64,000 nucleotides of DNA from Pantoea sp. GD03673 (GTDB lineage Bacteria > Pseudomonadota > Gammaproteobacteria > Enterobacterales > Enterobacteriaceae), in the NCBI RefSeq assembly GCF_029844725.1, contig NZ_JAOCKJ010000004.1, positions 248,001 through 312,000 on the forward strand, read 5' to 3'. Under the pieces are notes generated by a model that worked only from the letters and a program-made list of their open reading frames with translations, did no database searches and was not told the DNA's origin. How positions within the stretch are numbered: the first letter of the stretch is position 1; each line of letters begins with the position of its first letter. The translations under genes were made by a program, and so were the position numbers. Of this stretch, positions 47,817 to 56,055 are shown piece by piece.

Positions 47817-48481
47817 GGCGCACAACTCCGCAGGGGGGCAACAGGCAGGCAGGTGCAGCGAATATCACTGTCATCCATCGACATCACATTACTGAAGTAG
47901 CGTGCCACCAGCGGACGATCGTGCAGCACCACCAGCAGCGTCGTACCGTTCTGCTGTTGCTGCTCAAGAATCGACATCAGTAATGTCACCGTCTGACTGT
48001 CAATGCCGTTAAACGGCTCATCCAGCAGCCAGAGCTGGCTGCGCTGCAGCATCAGCCGCGCAAACAATACGCGCTGAAGCTGTCCGCCGGATAAAGTCGC
48101 GGGCTGCGCATCGGCATAATCACTCATCTGAACCGCCTCGAGCGCCTGCCAGATTTCCTGGCGCAGTGCGCGGTTGATGCCGCCAAACCAGCCGCAGCGT
48201 GGCCAGCAGCCCATAGAAACCAGTTCAAATACGGTCAGGGGAAAGCGGGTCTCAAGTTCGGTGCGCTGCGGCATCCATCCGATATCCTGACGCGCAACCT
48301 GCAGCTCGCAGGCTCCGGCTACCGCTGGCAGTAAGCCCGCGATGGTTTTTAACAGGGTTGATTTACCGCTTCCGTTAGCGCCGACCAGGGCTGTCATCGA
48401 ACCTGCCACAAGCTGACCGGTAATGGCGGGCGTCACAACCTGCCCCTGGTAGCCAGCACGCAGTGCCTGAAACCGGATCAT
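47813..48481 (-). CDS. metal ABC transporter ATP-binding protein (ZnuC-like)
   Basis: A 222-residue ABC ATPase with Walker [22 protein letters not shown]-loop GWMPQRTELETRFPLTVFEL, signature LSGGQLQRVLFARLM and Walker B LWLLDEPFNGID. The family is the zinc/manganese importers. I place the start at 48481, where ATG overlaps the TGA of a 34-codon ORF; an ATG at 48496 lacks a ribosome site. The stop overlaps the permease GTG by 4 nt. A Zur-like palindrome lies upstream of the whole group. Confidence 0.9.
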   Translation of the reverse strand: MIRFQALRAGYQGQVVTPAITGQLVAGSMTALVGANGSGKSTLLKTIAGLLPAVAGACELQVARQDIGWMPQRTELETRFPLTVFELVSMGCWPRCGWFGGINRALRQEIWQALEAVQMSDYADAQPATLSGGQLQRVLFARLMLQRSQLWLLDEPFNGIDSQTVTLLMSILEQQQQNGTTLLVVLHDRPLVARYFSNVMSMDDSDIRCTCLPVAPLRSCAP

Positions 48482-48582
48482 GCGCTGATCCCCCATTTTA
48501 TCGCCACGGCAAGCAGCGCAATGAATAGCAGTGCGACTGTCAGCCGCCCACCCAGTGACATAAGTAATCCACTCTGACGCAT
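48478..48582 (-). CDS. candidate 34-aa membrane peptide heading the metal ABC operon
   Basis: On the reverse strand an ORF of 34 codons begins at ATG 48582, about 12 nt past the Zur-like palindrome and after GGTGAAG. It encodes MRQSGLLMSLGGRLTVALLF and then IALLAVAIKWGISA, one hydrophobic helix. Its TGA overlaps the ATPase ATG by 4 nt, the same spacing as the other joins in this operon. Position and coupling suggest a real small gene, perhaps a transporter accessory peptide, or a leader that couples translation. I know of no named homologue; it needs comparison across Erwiniaceae. Confidence 0.5.
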   Translation of the reverse strand: MRQSGLLMSLGGRLTVALLFIALLAVAIKWGISA

Positions 48583-48594
48583 CACTTCACCAAT

Positions 48595-48606
48595 ATGTTA
48601 TAACAT
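48595..48606 (-). promoter_or_regulatory. Zur-like box upstream of the metal ABC operon
   Basis: A perfect 12-bp palindrome ATGTTATAACAT inside TATGTTATAACATAAC, close to the Zur half-site pattern and similar to the box before rpmE2. The ATG of the 34-codon ORF is 12 nt downstream. It suggests that the transporter is derepressed in zinc shortage. Confidence 0.75.
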
Positions 48607-48820
48607 AACAAACAGCATATCGAATCCTGCCGTCAGGTAAACGCGTGAATGTGTATCAAAAGATAAATACCGCCTGTGCCGGGTGTCAGGCGCACCAGGG
48701 GGCCTGTTCGCTCACGGGGCTGGGGTATCTTATAATCTGACGGTTTTGTGCTCATCTGGCTTGCAAACCAGTTGCAGAAAACCAATGATAGGTTTATTAA
48801 CAATTATCAGTGGATCAAAG

Positions 48821-49174
48821 ATGCTGTCACGAATTGAATGTGATATTGCTGAAGGCGAATCAGACTGCGCAAAAATAGCAGGGATTGTTCAGCGGAATAT
48901 TCTCAAAATAACAGATTTGCTGGTGGGCGATTTACGCTGGTATTCACAAAATGCCCGGTTAGTTCCAGGCAGCTTAAAAATTGTTTCCGTTGAATACCGG
49001 TCTATGAATAGTTTTAAATTACTTTACGATTTTGACTGGAATCTATTTAGTCCCTGTCAGGATCTAAATGAAACCGTAACGCAATCGGAGCAGGTCAACT
49101 TTCACATTAAGCCCGGAGCACTTGAGTTTGATGTGATCGACAATCAGCAACCTTCCCCTGGCGATGAATTGTAA
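48821..49174 (+). CDS. hypothetical protein upstream of tomB
   Basis: I do not recognise this 117-residue protein. It begins MLSRIECDIAEGESDCAKIA, has a hydrophobic-amphipathic middle (LKITDLLVGDLRWYSQ) and continues SFKLLYDFDWNLFSPCQDLN to an acidic, glutamine-rich end. No membrane helix or signal peptide is seen. ATG 48821 was chosen over 48785 and 48683 because the upstream residues look non-coding. The ribosome site (TGGATC) is weak. The base composition is more AT-rich than the neighbours, as is tomB-hha. It is on the same strand as tomB, 147 nt away, and is absent from this site in E. coli. Confidence 0.6.
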   Translation: MLSRIECDIAEGESDCAKIAGIVQRNILKITDLLVGDLRWYSQNARLVPGSLKIVSVEYRSMNSFKLLYDFDWNLFSPCQDLNETVTQSEQVNFHIKPGALEFDVIDNQQPSPGDEL

Positions 49175-49321
49175 TATTTAGTAATGGAGGTGAGCATAAC
49201 TAATGGTTCTGCACTATCTTTAAGGTATCCCGTTTAATAACTGCCCGAAATATTGCTTCCTGGCCGCGTTATCCCATATCGCCGCCCAGCGGCAACTGTG
49301 CTAGCTATGGAGGGGAAAAAG

Positions 49322-49699
49322 ATGGACGAATACTCACCGAAACGGCATGATATTGCCCAGCTTAAATATCTGTGTGAGAGCCTGTTTGACGACAGCATGG
49401 CAACATTAACCGACAGCCATCACGGCTGGGTGAATGACCCCACTTCTGAAAGCAATCTACAGCTTAACGATTTGATTGAACACATTGCCTCTTTCACCAT
49501 GAATTACAAAATTAAGCACGTTGAAGACGAAGCGCTGATTTTGCAAATCGATGAATATCTTGATGATACTTTTATGCTATTCAGCAACTATGGTATCAAT
49601 AGTCCTGATCTTCAGCGGTGGCAACGTTCAGCAAAACGCTTATTTAATCTGTTCACTGAAGAGTGCGCTTTTCTCCAGCAGCCAAGCCATTCATTATAG
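49322..49699 (+). CDS. tomB: Hha toxicity modulator TomB (YbaJ)
   Basis: TomB is the antitoxin-like partner of Hha. It neutralises Hha toxicity by an oxygen-dependent mechanism and affects biofilm formation. The 125-residue product starts MDEYSPKRHDIAQLKYLCES and has TLTDSHHGWVNDPTSESNLQ, close to the E. coli protein; one cysteine (EECAFLQQ) lies near the end. GGAGGGG precedes the ATG at 49322. hha follows 24 nt downstream on the same strand. Confidence 0.94.
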   Translation: MDEYSPKRHDIAQLKYLCESLFDDSMATLTDSHHGWVNDPTSESNLQLNDLIEHIASFTMNYKIKHVEDEALILQIDEYLDDTFMLFSNYGINSPDLQRWQRSAKRLFNLFTEECAFLQQPSHSL

Positions 49700-49723
49700 T
49701 ACAGACATGAGAACGGTTTATTT

Positions 49724-49939
49724 ATGAACAAATCCCTGACTAAAACCGATTATTTGATGCGACTGCGGCGTTGCCGCTCACTTGATACCCTGGAAAGGGT
49801 GATTGAAAAAAATAAGTATGAATTACCGGAGGATGAATTAGCGGTATTTTACTCCGCAGCTGACCATCGCCTGGCGGAACTGACGATGAACAAGCTCTAC
49901 GATAAAGTACCAGGTTCAGTATGGAAATTCGTCCGTTAA
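49724..49939 (+). CDS. hha: H-NS-associated modulator Hha
   Basis: Hha is a small helical protein that binds H-NS and StpA filaments and strengthens silencing of horizontally acquired genes. The 71-residue product has the family pattern [40 protein letters not shown] and ends [14 protein letters not shown]. Length and sequence match enterobacterial Hha closely. It is downstream of tomB in the standard tomB-hha operon; no clear terminator was identified after it. Confidence 0.97.
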   Translation: MNKSLTKTDYLMRLRRCRSLDTLERVIEKNKYELPEDELAVFYSAADHRLAELTMNKLYDKVPGSVWKFVR

Positions 49940-50069
49940 TCTGACGGACTGCTGCTAAGTTATACCCCCTTTTTAGTACCGGATATTCCTGCCTGCCGGC
50001 AAAGGATCGGCCCAGGCGGGTTTTGCCTGTCTGCAGTTTCTGGAGGGAGATATTTTATGGGGAGAAAAT

Positions 50070-50182
50070 GGTGGGGGCCCTGCCAGCTACATCCCGGCAC
50101 ACGCGTCACCTGCTGCGGCTGCTTCCTTCCGGATCTGACCGAGTTCACAAGCTAGCATTGCGGGAGAACCAACAGGGCCCCC
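50070..50182 (-). ncRNA. ffs: 4.5S RNA of the signal recognition particle
   Basis: The reverse strand forms the long 4.5S hairpin. GGGGGCCCTGTTGG at the 5' end pairs with GGCAGGGCCCCCACC at the 3' end, and the conserved apical region GGTCAGATCCGGAAGGAAGC contains the GGAA tetraloop that binds Ffh. The length is about 113 nt, near the E. coli 114. Location between hha and ybaZ agrees with E. coli. The remaining sequence of the 410-nt gap is promoter DNA. Confidence 0.96.
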
Positions 50183-50213
50183 ATTGACAAGCCCTCTTTA
50201 CGAGAGCGGGGGC

Positions 50214-50242
50214 ATTATCTGGGAAGGAGGGGGCAATTGCAA
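50214..50242 (-). promoter_or_regulatory. likely ffs promoter
   Basis: On the reverse strand TTGCAA (50237-50242) and GATAAT (50214-50219) are 17 bp apart and followed by a GC-rich discriminator. Transcription would start near 50206, about 24 nt before the mature 4.5S end, as in E. coli. Confidence 0.65.
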
Positions 50243-50349
50243 GCGTAGTCGGGACAACCGTTGTTTTCTTGAACAACCGCCGGGTTGACGCTTTCCCCTT
50301 TCCCTCCTCATGCTAAAGTTAACCCCCTTTTTCCTGATGAAATAAGCAC

Positions 50350-50670
50350 ATGGATCAACCTGACACTTTCCAGCAGCGCATCTGGCAAATTGTTGCCGCC
50401 ATTCCCTATGGCAAGGTCACGACCTATGGCGATGTAGCGCGACTGGCCGGTTCGCCACGCGCGGCACGCCAGGTCGGCGGCGTGCTGAGCCGGTTACCCG
50501 AAGGCAGCACCCTTCCCTGGCATCGCGTCGTCAATCGTCATGGCACTATCTCACTGCAGGGTGACCGTCTGTTGCGTCAGCGGGATGCACTTGAAGCAGA
50601 AGGAATAGCGGTGAGTGATGACGGGCAGCTCGATCTGGCGACGTATCGCTGGCAATTTCTGGCAGGATAA
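50350..50670 (+). CDS. ybaZ: alkyltransferase-like protein (Atl/YbaZ)
   Basis: A 106-residue alkyltransferase-like protein that binds O6-alkylguanine but cannot remove it, passing lesions to nucleotide excision repair. It has the MGMT DNA-binding fold: IWQIVAAIPYGKVTTYGDVA, the arginine finger region SPRAARQVGGVLSR and the active-site motif PWHRVVN, where tryptophan replaces the transferase cysteine of PCHR. That substitution defines the Atl class. It is a single gene, with a terminator-like hairpin at 50673-50692 shared with convergent ybaY. Confidence 0.96.
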   Translation: MDQPDTFQQRIWQIVAAIPYGKVTTYGDVARLAGSPRAARQVGGVLSRLPEGSTLPWHRVVNRHGTISLQGDRLLRQRDALEAEGIAVSDDGQLDLATYRWQFLAG

Positions 50671-50692
50671 AAGGGGCGACGAAAGTCGCCCC
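50668..50692 (-). terminator. terminator between ybaZ and ybaY
   Basis: GGGGCGAC (50673-50680), GAAA tetraloop and GTCGCCCC (50685-50692). On the reverse strand a T-run follows (50668-50672), so it terminates ybaY; the stem also sits 3 nt past the ybaZ stop. Confidence 0.85.
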
Positions 50693-50701
50693 GATAGAGA
50701 A

Positions 50702-51259
50702 TTAAATATGGGTTGGTGCCGGAACAGCAGCAGACGGCGTCACCTGCGTCGGTGAAGTCGAAGGCACCGTAGTCGCCGCGCCCGGCTGGGTTGGCATCGC
50801 CATTGACGGTACGGGTACCAGTACCAGTTCCGCTTTGGTGCCGCCCTGGTTGATGACCGGCTTCACGCCTTCAGTGACAAAGGCCAGCTTGCCGTCAATT
50901 GAGATGGCTGCGCTTAACAGAATGCGCGCGTTGGGCTGGATGTCGGCCGGATTAAATGGCAGGACAAACTGGAACGGCGCCTGTTTGCCTTCGGTACGTA
51001 CCACGCGCTGAGACAGCACTTTTGATGGTGCGTCGGACACAGAGGCATCAGAGAGCGTCACGGTTAATACCGCATCCGGCGGCAGCGCAATGCGCTGGCG
51101 GATAAAGACTGAACCACTTACGTTTGGCTGCGCAATCGCGGCCGTCTGTCCTGCAATTGCAGAACCCAGCGTTGGGGTTGGCACGGGTTTACTCTTGTCG
51201 GCGCATCCCGCAACAGCAACCGCCATAACTACCCCACTGAACACATGCCTGAGTTTCAT
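50702..51259 (-). CDS. ybaY: YbaY-family lipoprotein (META/YscW domain)
   Basis: A 185-residue predicted lipoprotein with a signal sequence ending in the lipobox VAVAGCADK near residue 20. The core from about residue 45 (VSGSVFIRQRIALPPDAVLT) through QPNARILLSAAISIDGKLAF is the YscW/YbaY beta domain also seen in type III secretion pilot proteins. A Pro/Thr/Ser-rich tail of about 40 residues follows. E. coli YbaY is glycosylated by an unknown route; no function is established. GGAG lies 9 nt before the ATG at 51259. It is divergent from tesB. Confidence 0.9.
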   Translation of the reverse strand: MKLRHVFSGVVMAVAVAGCADKSKPVPTPTLGSAIAGQTAAIAQPNVSGSVFIRQRIALPPDAVLTVTLSDASVSDAPSKVLSQRVVRTEGKQAPFQFVLPFNPADIQPNARILLSAAISIDGKLAFVTEGVKPVINQGGTKAELVLVPVPSMAMPTQPGAATTVPSTSPTQVTPSAAVPAPTHI

Positions 51260-51449
51260 TGATGTCGTCTCCATTTGATCAAAATGATTGTCGGCAGCGA
51301 ATCCTGCTTACAGCGCTTCACTCGCCGTATGTCCTTAATATTGGCACAAAAACGAAATTTTGCCTGGCAGAGGCAAAGCTGAAAGTCTGATTGACGTCAA
51401 CTGGTCCGATCTTTCACACTGGGCGGGTCACTATATTGAGGAATGCGCC

Positions 51450-52313
51450 ATGAGTCAGGCACTGCAAAATCTGCTGAATTTATTGAATCTGGAAAAACTG
51501 GAAGAGGGTTTATATCGCGGCCAGAGCGAAGATCTGGGACTGCGCCAGGTGTTTGGTGGTCAGGTGGTGGGCCAGGCGCTGTATGCCGCAAAGCAAACCG
51601 TCGCGGAAGATCGCATTATTCACTCCTTTCACAGCTACTTTTTGCGGCCCGGCGATAGCCAGAAAGCGATTATCTATGATGTTGAAACGCTGCGTGATGG
51701 CAAAAGTTTCAGCGCCCGGCGCGTCAGTGCCATTCAGAATGGCCAGCCGATTTTTTATATGACGGCATCTTTCCAGTCACCGGAAAGCGGATTTGAACAT
51801 CAGAATCCGATGCCGCAGGTGGCAGGGCCAGAAAACCTGTTAACCGAACAGGCGATGGCACAGAAAATGGCGCACCTGCTGCCAGAAAAGTTACGCGAGA
51901 AATTTATTGCTGAACGTCCGCTGGAGATCCGTCCGGTACAGATTCACAACCCGCTTCGCGGGCATGTTGATAAACCTGAGCGCCAGGTCTGGATCCGCGC
52001 TACCGGCCCACTGCCCGCCGACCTGCGTATCCATCAGTATCTGCTCGGCTATGCTTCCGACCTCAACTTTCTCCCGGTCGCCCTGCAGCCGCACGGCAAA
52101 GGCTTTTTAGAGCCGGACATGCAGGTCGCCACTATCGACCACTCGATGTGGTTCCACCGCCCGTTCGACTTCACTGAATGGCTGCTCTACAGCGTGGTCA
52201 GCACCTCCGCTTCTGGCGCACGTGGTTTTGTTCGGGGCGAGTTTTACAATCAGCAGGGCGTGCTGGTGGCCTCAACGGTTCAGGAAGGGGTGATGCGCCA
52301 GCGCAGCGAATAA
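51450..52313 (+). CDS. tesB: acyl-CoA thioesterase II
   Basis: TesB hydrolyses medium- and long-chain acyl-CoA esters in the cytosol. The 287-residue protein is a double hotdog, near the E. coli length of 286. The first half has [15 protein letters not shown] and [20 protein letters not shown]; the second half has the catalytic aspartate region [20 protein letters not shown] and [17 protein letters not shown]. The start at 51450 follows a weak GAGGAA site. It is convergent with amtB. Confidence 0.96.
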   Translation: MSQALQNLLNLLNLEKLEEGLYRGQSEDLGLRQVFGGQVVGQALYAAKQTVAEDRIIHSFHSYFLRPGDSQKAIIYDVETLRDGKSFSARRVSAIQNGQPIFYMTASFQSPESGFEHQNPMPQVAGPENLLTEQAMAQKMAHLLPEKLREKFIAERPLEIRPVQIHNPLRGHVDKPERQVWIRATGPLPADLRIHQYLLGYASDLNFLPVALQPHGKGFLEPDMQVATIDHSMWFHRPFDFTEWLLYSVVSTSASGARGFVRGEFYNQQGVLVASTVQEGVMRQRSE

Positions 52314-52338
52314 AAAAAGGGGGCGATTGCTCGCCCCC
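52312..52338 (-). terminator. amtB terminator
   Basis: GGGGGCGA (52319-52326), loop TTGC and TCGCCCCC (52331-52338), with seven T on the reverse strand (52312-52318). It lies past the amtB stop and abuts the convergent tesB stop. Confidence 0.92.
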
Positions 52339-52363
52339 GATGGTTCATTTCAGTATCGGTCCA

Positions 52364-53650
52364 TTACTGGTTGTAAGCATTCTCGCCGTGGCTGTTGACA
52401 TCCAGACCTTCACGTTCGTGCTCTTCCGGTACGCGCAGTCCCACAATCAGATCGGCCAGCTTGAAGCCGATGAAGGCGACAACGCCTGACCAGACGATTG
52501 TCAGGCCCACGCTGAACAGCTGAACCCAGACCTGATGGCCCATGGTGACGCCTTGTGCATAACCCACGCCGCCCAGAGAAGAAGAAGCAAACACGCCAGT
52601 CAGGATGCAGCCGACGATGCCGCACACGCCATGCACGCCGAACACATCGCAGGGGTCGTCCACGCGCAGCCATTTTTTCAGGGTGGTGACGCCCCACAGT
52701 CCTGCCAGTCCGCCGACCAGACCGATGATCAACGCACCGCCAACGCCAACATAACCACAGGCTGGGGTAATGGCGACCAGACCGGCAATGAAGCCTGAAC
52801 AGGCACCCAGCAGCGAAGGCTTACCACGTACTGCCCACTCGCCGAAGGTCCATGACAATACCGCACCCGCTGTTGCGACCACGGTGTTAAGGAAAGCCAG
52901 CGCTGCGATTTCGTTTGCAGCTGACGCTGAACCGGCGTTAAAGCCGAACCAGCCAACATACAGAATGGCGGTGCCGGTGAAGACCATCGGCAGGTTGTGG
53001 GGTTTGAAAGCCTCTTTACCGAAGCCCGCACGTTTGCCGACCAGGTAAGCGCCAACCAGACCTGCCACAGCAGCGTTAATATGCACCACGGTACCGCCAG
53101 CAAAGTCCAGTGCGCCATCCTGTGCCAGGAAACCGCCCGCCCAGACCATATGTGCGATAGGTAAATAGGCGAGCGTCAGCCAGACACCGACAAAGATCAG
53201 CACCGCAGAGAAACGGATACGTTCTGCAATAGCGCCAACGATCAGGCCTACGGTAATACAGGCAAACGACGCCTGGAATGCTACATGGATATATTGATAG
53301 AAGCTGCCCATGACGGCGGTGAGCTGAATGTTTTTCAGCATGGCCCAGCCAAAGCCGCCGAAAAAGGCGTTGCCTTCACTGAAGGCCAGGGAGTAGCCGT
53401 AGACCACCCACAAGACGCAAACCAGCGAGAAGGTAACGGCAACCTGCGTCAGCATCGACAGAACGTTTTTGCCGCGAATCAGACCACCATAAAACAGCGC
53501 AATACCTGGAATTGACATAAAGAGCACCAGCGCGGTGCAAATCATCATAAATGCGTTATCAGCCTTGTCCGCAACGGCAGGCGCAGCCATCGCGAGTGAG
53601 GGTAACAGTGCAAGGCTGGTAAGACCCAGCTTAGTGAAAATTTTATTCAT
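52364..53650 (-). CDS. amtB: ammonium transporter AmtB
   Basis: AmtB is a trimeric inner-membrane ammonium channel. The 428-residue protein has a signal peptide (SLALLPSLAMAAPAVADKAD), then eleven helices. The twin-histidine pore is seen in GTVVHINAAVAGLVGAYLVG and VFGVHGVCGIVGCILTGVFA, with LALFYGG-type FYGGLIRGKNVLSMLTQ near the start. The cytoplasmic tail ends EHEREGLDVNSHGENAYNQ. ATG 53650 matches the family. It lies 33 nt after glnK in the same operon, whose product plugs the channel when nitrogen is plentiful. Confidence 0.97.
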   Translation of the reverse strand: MNKIFTKLGLTSLALLPSLAMAAPAVADKADNAFMMICTALVLFMSIPGIALFYGGLIRGKNVLSMLTQVAVTFSLVCVLWVVYGYSLAFSEGNAFFGGFGWAMLKNIQLTAVMGSFYQYIHVAFQASFACITVGLIVGAIAERIRFSAVLIFVGVWLTLAYLPIAHMVWAGGFLAQDGALDFAGGTVVHINAAVAGLVGAYLVGKRAGFGKEAFKPHNLPMVFTGTAILYVGWFGFNAGSASAANEIAALAFLNTVVATAGAVLSWTFGEWAVRGKPSLLGACSGFIAGLVAITPACGYVGVGGALIIGLVGGLAGLWGVTTLKKWLRVDDPCDVFGVHGVCGIVGCILTGVFASSSLGGVGYAQGVTMGHQVWVQLFSVGLTIVWSGVVAFIGFKLADLIVGLRVPEEHEREGLDVNSHGENAYNQ

Positions 53651-53683
53651 TTTATTCCATCCCATCACAGTACTGAGTCTTAA

Positions 53684-54022
53684 TTACAGAGCGGCTTCGT
53701 CGGTCTCGCCGGTACGAATACGGATGACGCGCTGCAGTTCAGCCACGAAAATTTTACCGTCGCCAATTTTGCCGGTGTACGCCGCTTTACTGATGACATC
53801 CACGACTTCGTCTAACTGATCGTCGGCGATAGCAATATCAATTTTGACCTTCGGCAGGAAGTTCACGCTGTATTCAGCGCCACGATAGAGCTCTGCATGC
53901 CCTTTCTGACGGCCAAAACCTTTCACTTCGGAGACGGTCAGTCCCTGAATGCCGATAGAGGATAAAGCTTCACGTACATCCTCCAGTTTGAATGGCTTAA
54001 TTACGACGGTAACCAGCTTCAT
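53684..54022 (-). CDS. glnK: nitrogen regulatory PII protein GlnK
   Basis: GlnK is a trimeric PII signal protein that binds ATP/ADP and 2-oxoglutarate, is uridylylated by GlnD and blocks AmtB. The 112-residue product starts MKLVTVVIKPFKLEDVREAL. It has the T-loop with the modification tyrosine at residue 51 (HAELYRGAEYSVNFLPKVK), the B-loop TGKIGDGKIFV and the C-loop RIRTGETDEAAL. The start at 54022 was set from the family. Expression from a sigma-54 promoter with NtrC sites is supported by the upstream sequence. Confidence 0.98.
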   Translation of the reverse strand: MKLVTVVIKPFKLEDVREALSSIGIQGLTVSEVKGFGRQKGHAELYRGAEYSVNFLPKVKIDIAIADDQLDEVVDVISKAAYTGKIGDGKIFVAELQRVIRIRTGETDEAAL

Positions 54023-54075
54023 TGGATCCCCTCCAGCGAGTAAATAGGTAACGTTTACGGACACGCAGGGATATA

Positions 54076-54092
54076 AGCAAAGCCTGTGCCAG
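54076..54092 (-). promoter_or_regulatory. sigma-54 promoter of glnK-amtB
   Basis: On the reverse strand TGGCAC and TTGCT (span 54076-54092) have the fixed -24/-12 spacing of RpoN promoters. It stands about 54 nt before the glnK start. Together with the NtrC sites further upstream it indicates induction by nitrogen limitation. Confidence 0.92.
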
Positions 54093-54198
54093 AGTGTAAA
54101 ACTGACCTTAATCAGTGACTCAGGCGAGACGGAGCAAGGAATGCTTCAAACCAGATGCGGAACAGAGAGGGGATGTGACAGAGATCGCAGCAGAAGAG

Positions 54199-54215
54199 TG
54201 CACTCCTTTGGTGCT
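54199..54215. promoter_or_regulatory. NtrC binding site 1
   Basis: TGCACTCCTTTGGTGCT fits the NtrC dyad TGCACC-N5-GGTGCA with small deviations. It lies about 110-130 nt upstream of the sigma-54 promoter, a normal enhancer distance. Confidence 0.75.
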
Positions 54216-54260
54216 TCAGGCGTCAAAGGAGTGCATTTATACAGATTATTCTGATAAAGG

Positions 54261-54277
54261 TGCGCAAAAAAGGTGCA
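54261..54277. promoter_or_regulatory. NtrC binding site 2
   Basis: TGCGCAAAAAAGGTGCA is a second dyad of the NtrC type with perfect GGTGCA on one side. It ends 3 nt from the mdlB stop and about 180 nt from the glnK promoter. Two sites allow cooperative oligomer assembly. Confidence 0.75.
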
Positions 54278-54279
54278 AG

Positions 54280-56055
54280 TCAGCTTTCAGATGTTACAGC
54301 TACGCCCGACGCCAGATCATCACCTGCCTGCTGCAGCTGATACATCTGCCAGTAACGTCCCTGCATCGCCAGCAGCTGCTGATGAGTGCCCTGCTCAACC
54401 ACACGGCCGCGATGCAGCACCAGAATAGTGTCCGCCTCGATAATCGTTGAGAGACGGTGCGCAATGACCACCAGCGTGCTGTGTTGACGTAGCGTCGTCA
54501 GCGTTTGCTGAATGGCCTGCTCGGTGCCGGAGTCAATATTGGCCGTTGCTTCGTCGAGGATCAGTATCTGCGGCAGGTCAACCAGTACCCGGGCCAGCGC
54601 CAGAAGCTGCTTTTGTCCGACCGACAGGTTGTTACCCTGCTCGCCCAGCCGGGTATGAATCCCCTCCGGCAGGGCCTGCGCCAGCGTTGCCAGCTGCACC
54701 TGTTCCAGCACTTTCCAGACGGCTTCTTCGCTGATATCGCGGCCCAGCCGCACATTCGCCAGCAGCGTATCGGCCAGCACCACCGGATCCTGCTGTACCA
54801 TCGCAATGCCGCGTCGCAGCACGGCATGACTCAGGTCGCCAAGGGGGCGATCATCAATGCGGATTTCGCCACGCGTCACCGGGTAGTAACCCATCAACAG
54901 GTTAGCCAGCGTGCTTTTACCGCTGCCGGTATGCCCCACCAGTGCGACAAACTCACGCGGGGCGACCTCAAGATTAATATCACTGAGCACATCGCGGTTT
55001 TCACGGTAAGCAAAGCTGAGATTATTCAGGGAGATACTCCCCGAAGCCAGCGGCTGCTGATCGGCACCATACTGCTGCTGTGCGGCATCCATCAGCTCAA
55101 AGATACGCTCGCCTGATACCACCGCCTGCTGCAGCATCGACTGCTGGGTGGTCAGCTCAATCAGCGGCTCATTCAGGCGGCCCAGATAAGTAATGAAGGC
55201 ATACAGTACCCCCACTTCGAACACGCCGGGCACGGAGAAACTGAACAGGATCAGCAGCCCGCACAGCACCATTGCTGAAAACAGGCTCAACAGCGGACGC
55301 AGCAGAAAGCCATCAAGACGCAGCGTTTCCATGCGCGCCAGATAGTGAGAGCGACTCGCTTCGCCCATGCGCTCACCAAAACGCGCCTGCTGACGAAACT
55401 GCTGAATCACGCTCATGCCACTGATCACTTCGTTAAAGCCATTGTTGATGTCAGCCAGATAGCTGCGAACCCGGCGGGCGATCGGCGTGCTGAAACGCTG
55501 ATAGATGAACATGACCGCCAGCACCAGCGGGAAGATCATCATCGCCACCAGCGCCATGCGCCAGTCAAGGCTGAACATCGCCACCATCATGGCACCAACC
55601 AGTGCGGCGCTGCGCAGTACGGTTGAAACCACCGTGACGTAGAGATCGCGGATCACCTCGGTGTCGTTCGTAACGCGTGAAATAATCTGCCCAACCGGCT
55701 GCGTATCAAAGGCGCTCAGCGGCTGACAAAGCGCGGCAGTCATCACATCGCTGCGTAACCGCTGTACCACACCGATAGCGGCGCGGTTGAACAGCAGCGC
55801 CTGCCAGTAGTGCAGCGCGGCGGCCAGCAGCTGAAGCAGGATAAAACTGACCACCAGCCCGGCGACCAGTCCCCAGGGCATCTGATGTTTCGCCACCAGA
55901 TTGTCGATAAAATAGCTGACCAGCACCGGGCCGGTCACTTCCGCCGCCGCCGCGATCCACAGCATGCCTACCGCCAGCGACAGGGATTTGCGCCAGGGCT
56001 TACCGTAACTCAGCAGGCGCTTCAGGGTTGGCCACAAGCGGGCAGACTTAGCCAT
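54280..56055 (-). CDS. mdlB: ABC exporter half-transporter MdlB
   Basis: A 591-residue multidrug-resistance-like half-transporter: an N-terminal membrane domain of six helices ([40 protein letters not shown]) and a C-terminal ATPase. The ATPase has Walker [21 protein letters not shown], signature [20 protein letters not shown], Walker [13 protein letters not shown] and switch [10 protein letters not shown]. It pairs with MdlA, whose stop its start overlaps by 8 nt, probably giving a heterodimer. The substrate is not known. The start at 56055 was chosen from E. coli; the frame upstream lies inside mdlA. Confidence 0.95.
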   Translation of the reverse strand: MAKSARLWPTLKRLLSYGKPWRKSLSLAVGMLWIAAAAEVTGPVLVSYFIDNLVAKHQMPWGLVAGLVVSFILLQLLAAALHYWQALLFNRAAIGVVQRLRSDVMTAALCQPLSAFDTQPVGQIISRVTNDTEVIRDLYVTVVSTVLRSAALVGAMMVAMFSLDWRMALVAMMIFPLVLAVMFIYQRFSTPIARRVRSYLADINNGFNEVISGMSVIQQFRQQARFGERMGEASRSHYLARMETLRLDGFLLRPLLSLFSAMVLCGLLILFSFSVPGVFEVGVLYAFITYLGRLNEPLIELTTQQSMLQQAVVSGERIFELMDAAQQQYGADQQPLASGSISLNNLSFAYRENRDVLSDINLEVAPREFVALVGHTGSGKSTLANLLMGYYPVTRGEIRIDDRPLGDLSHAVLRRGIAMVQQDPVVLADTLLANVRLGRDISEEAVWKVLEQVQLATLAQALPEGIHTRLGEQGNNLSVGQKQLLALARVLVDLPQILILDEATANIDSGTEQAIQQTLTTLRQHSTLVVIAHRLSTIIEADTILVLHRGRVVEQGTHQQLLAMQGRYWQMYQLQQAGDDLASGVAVTSES

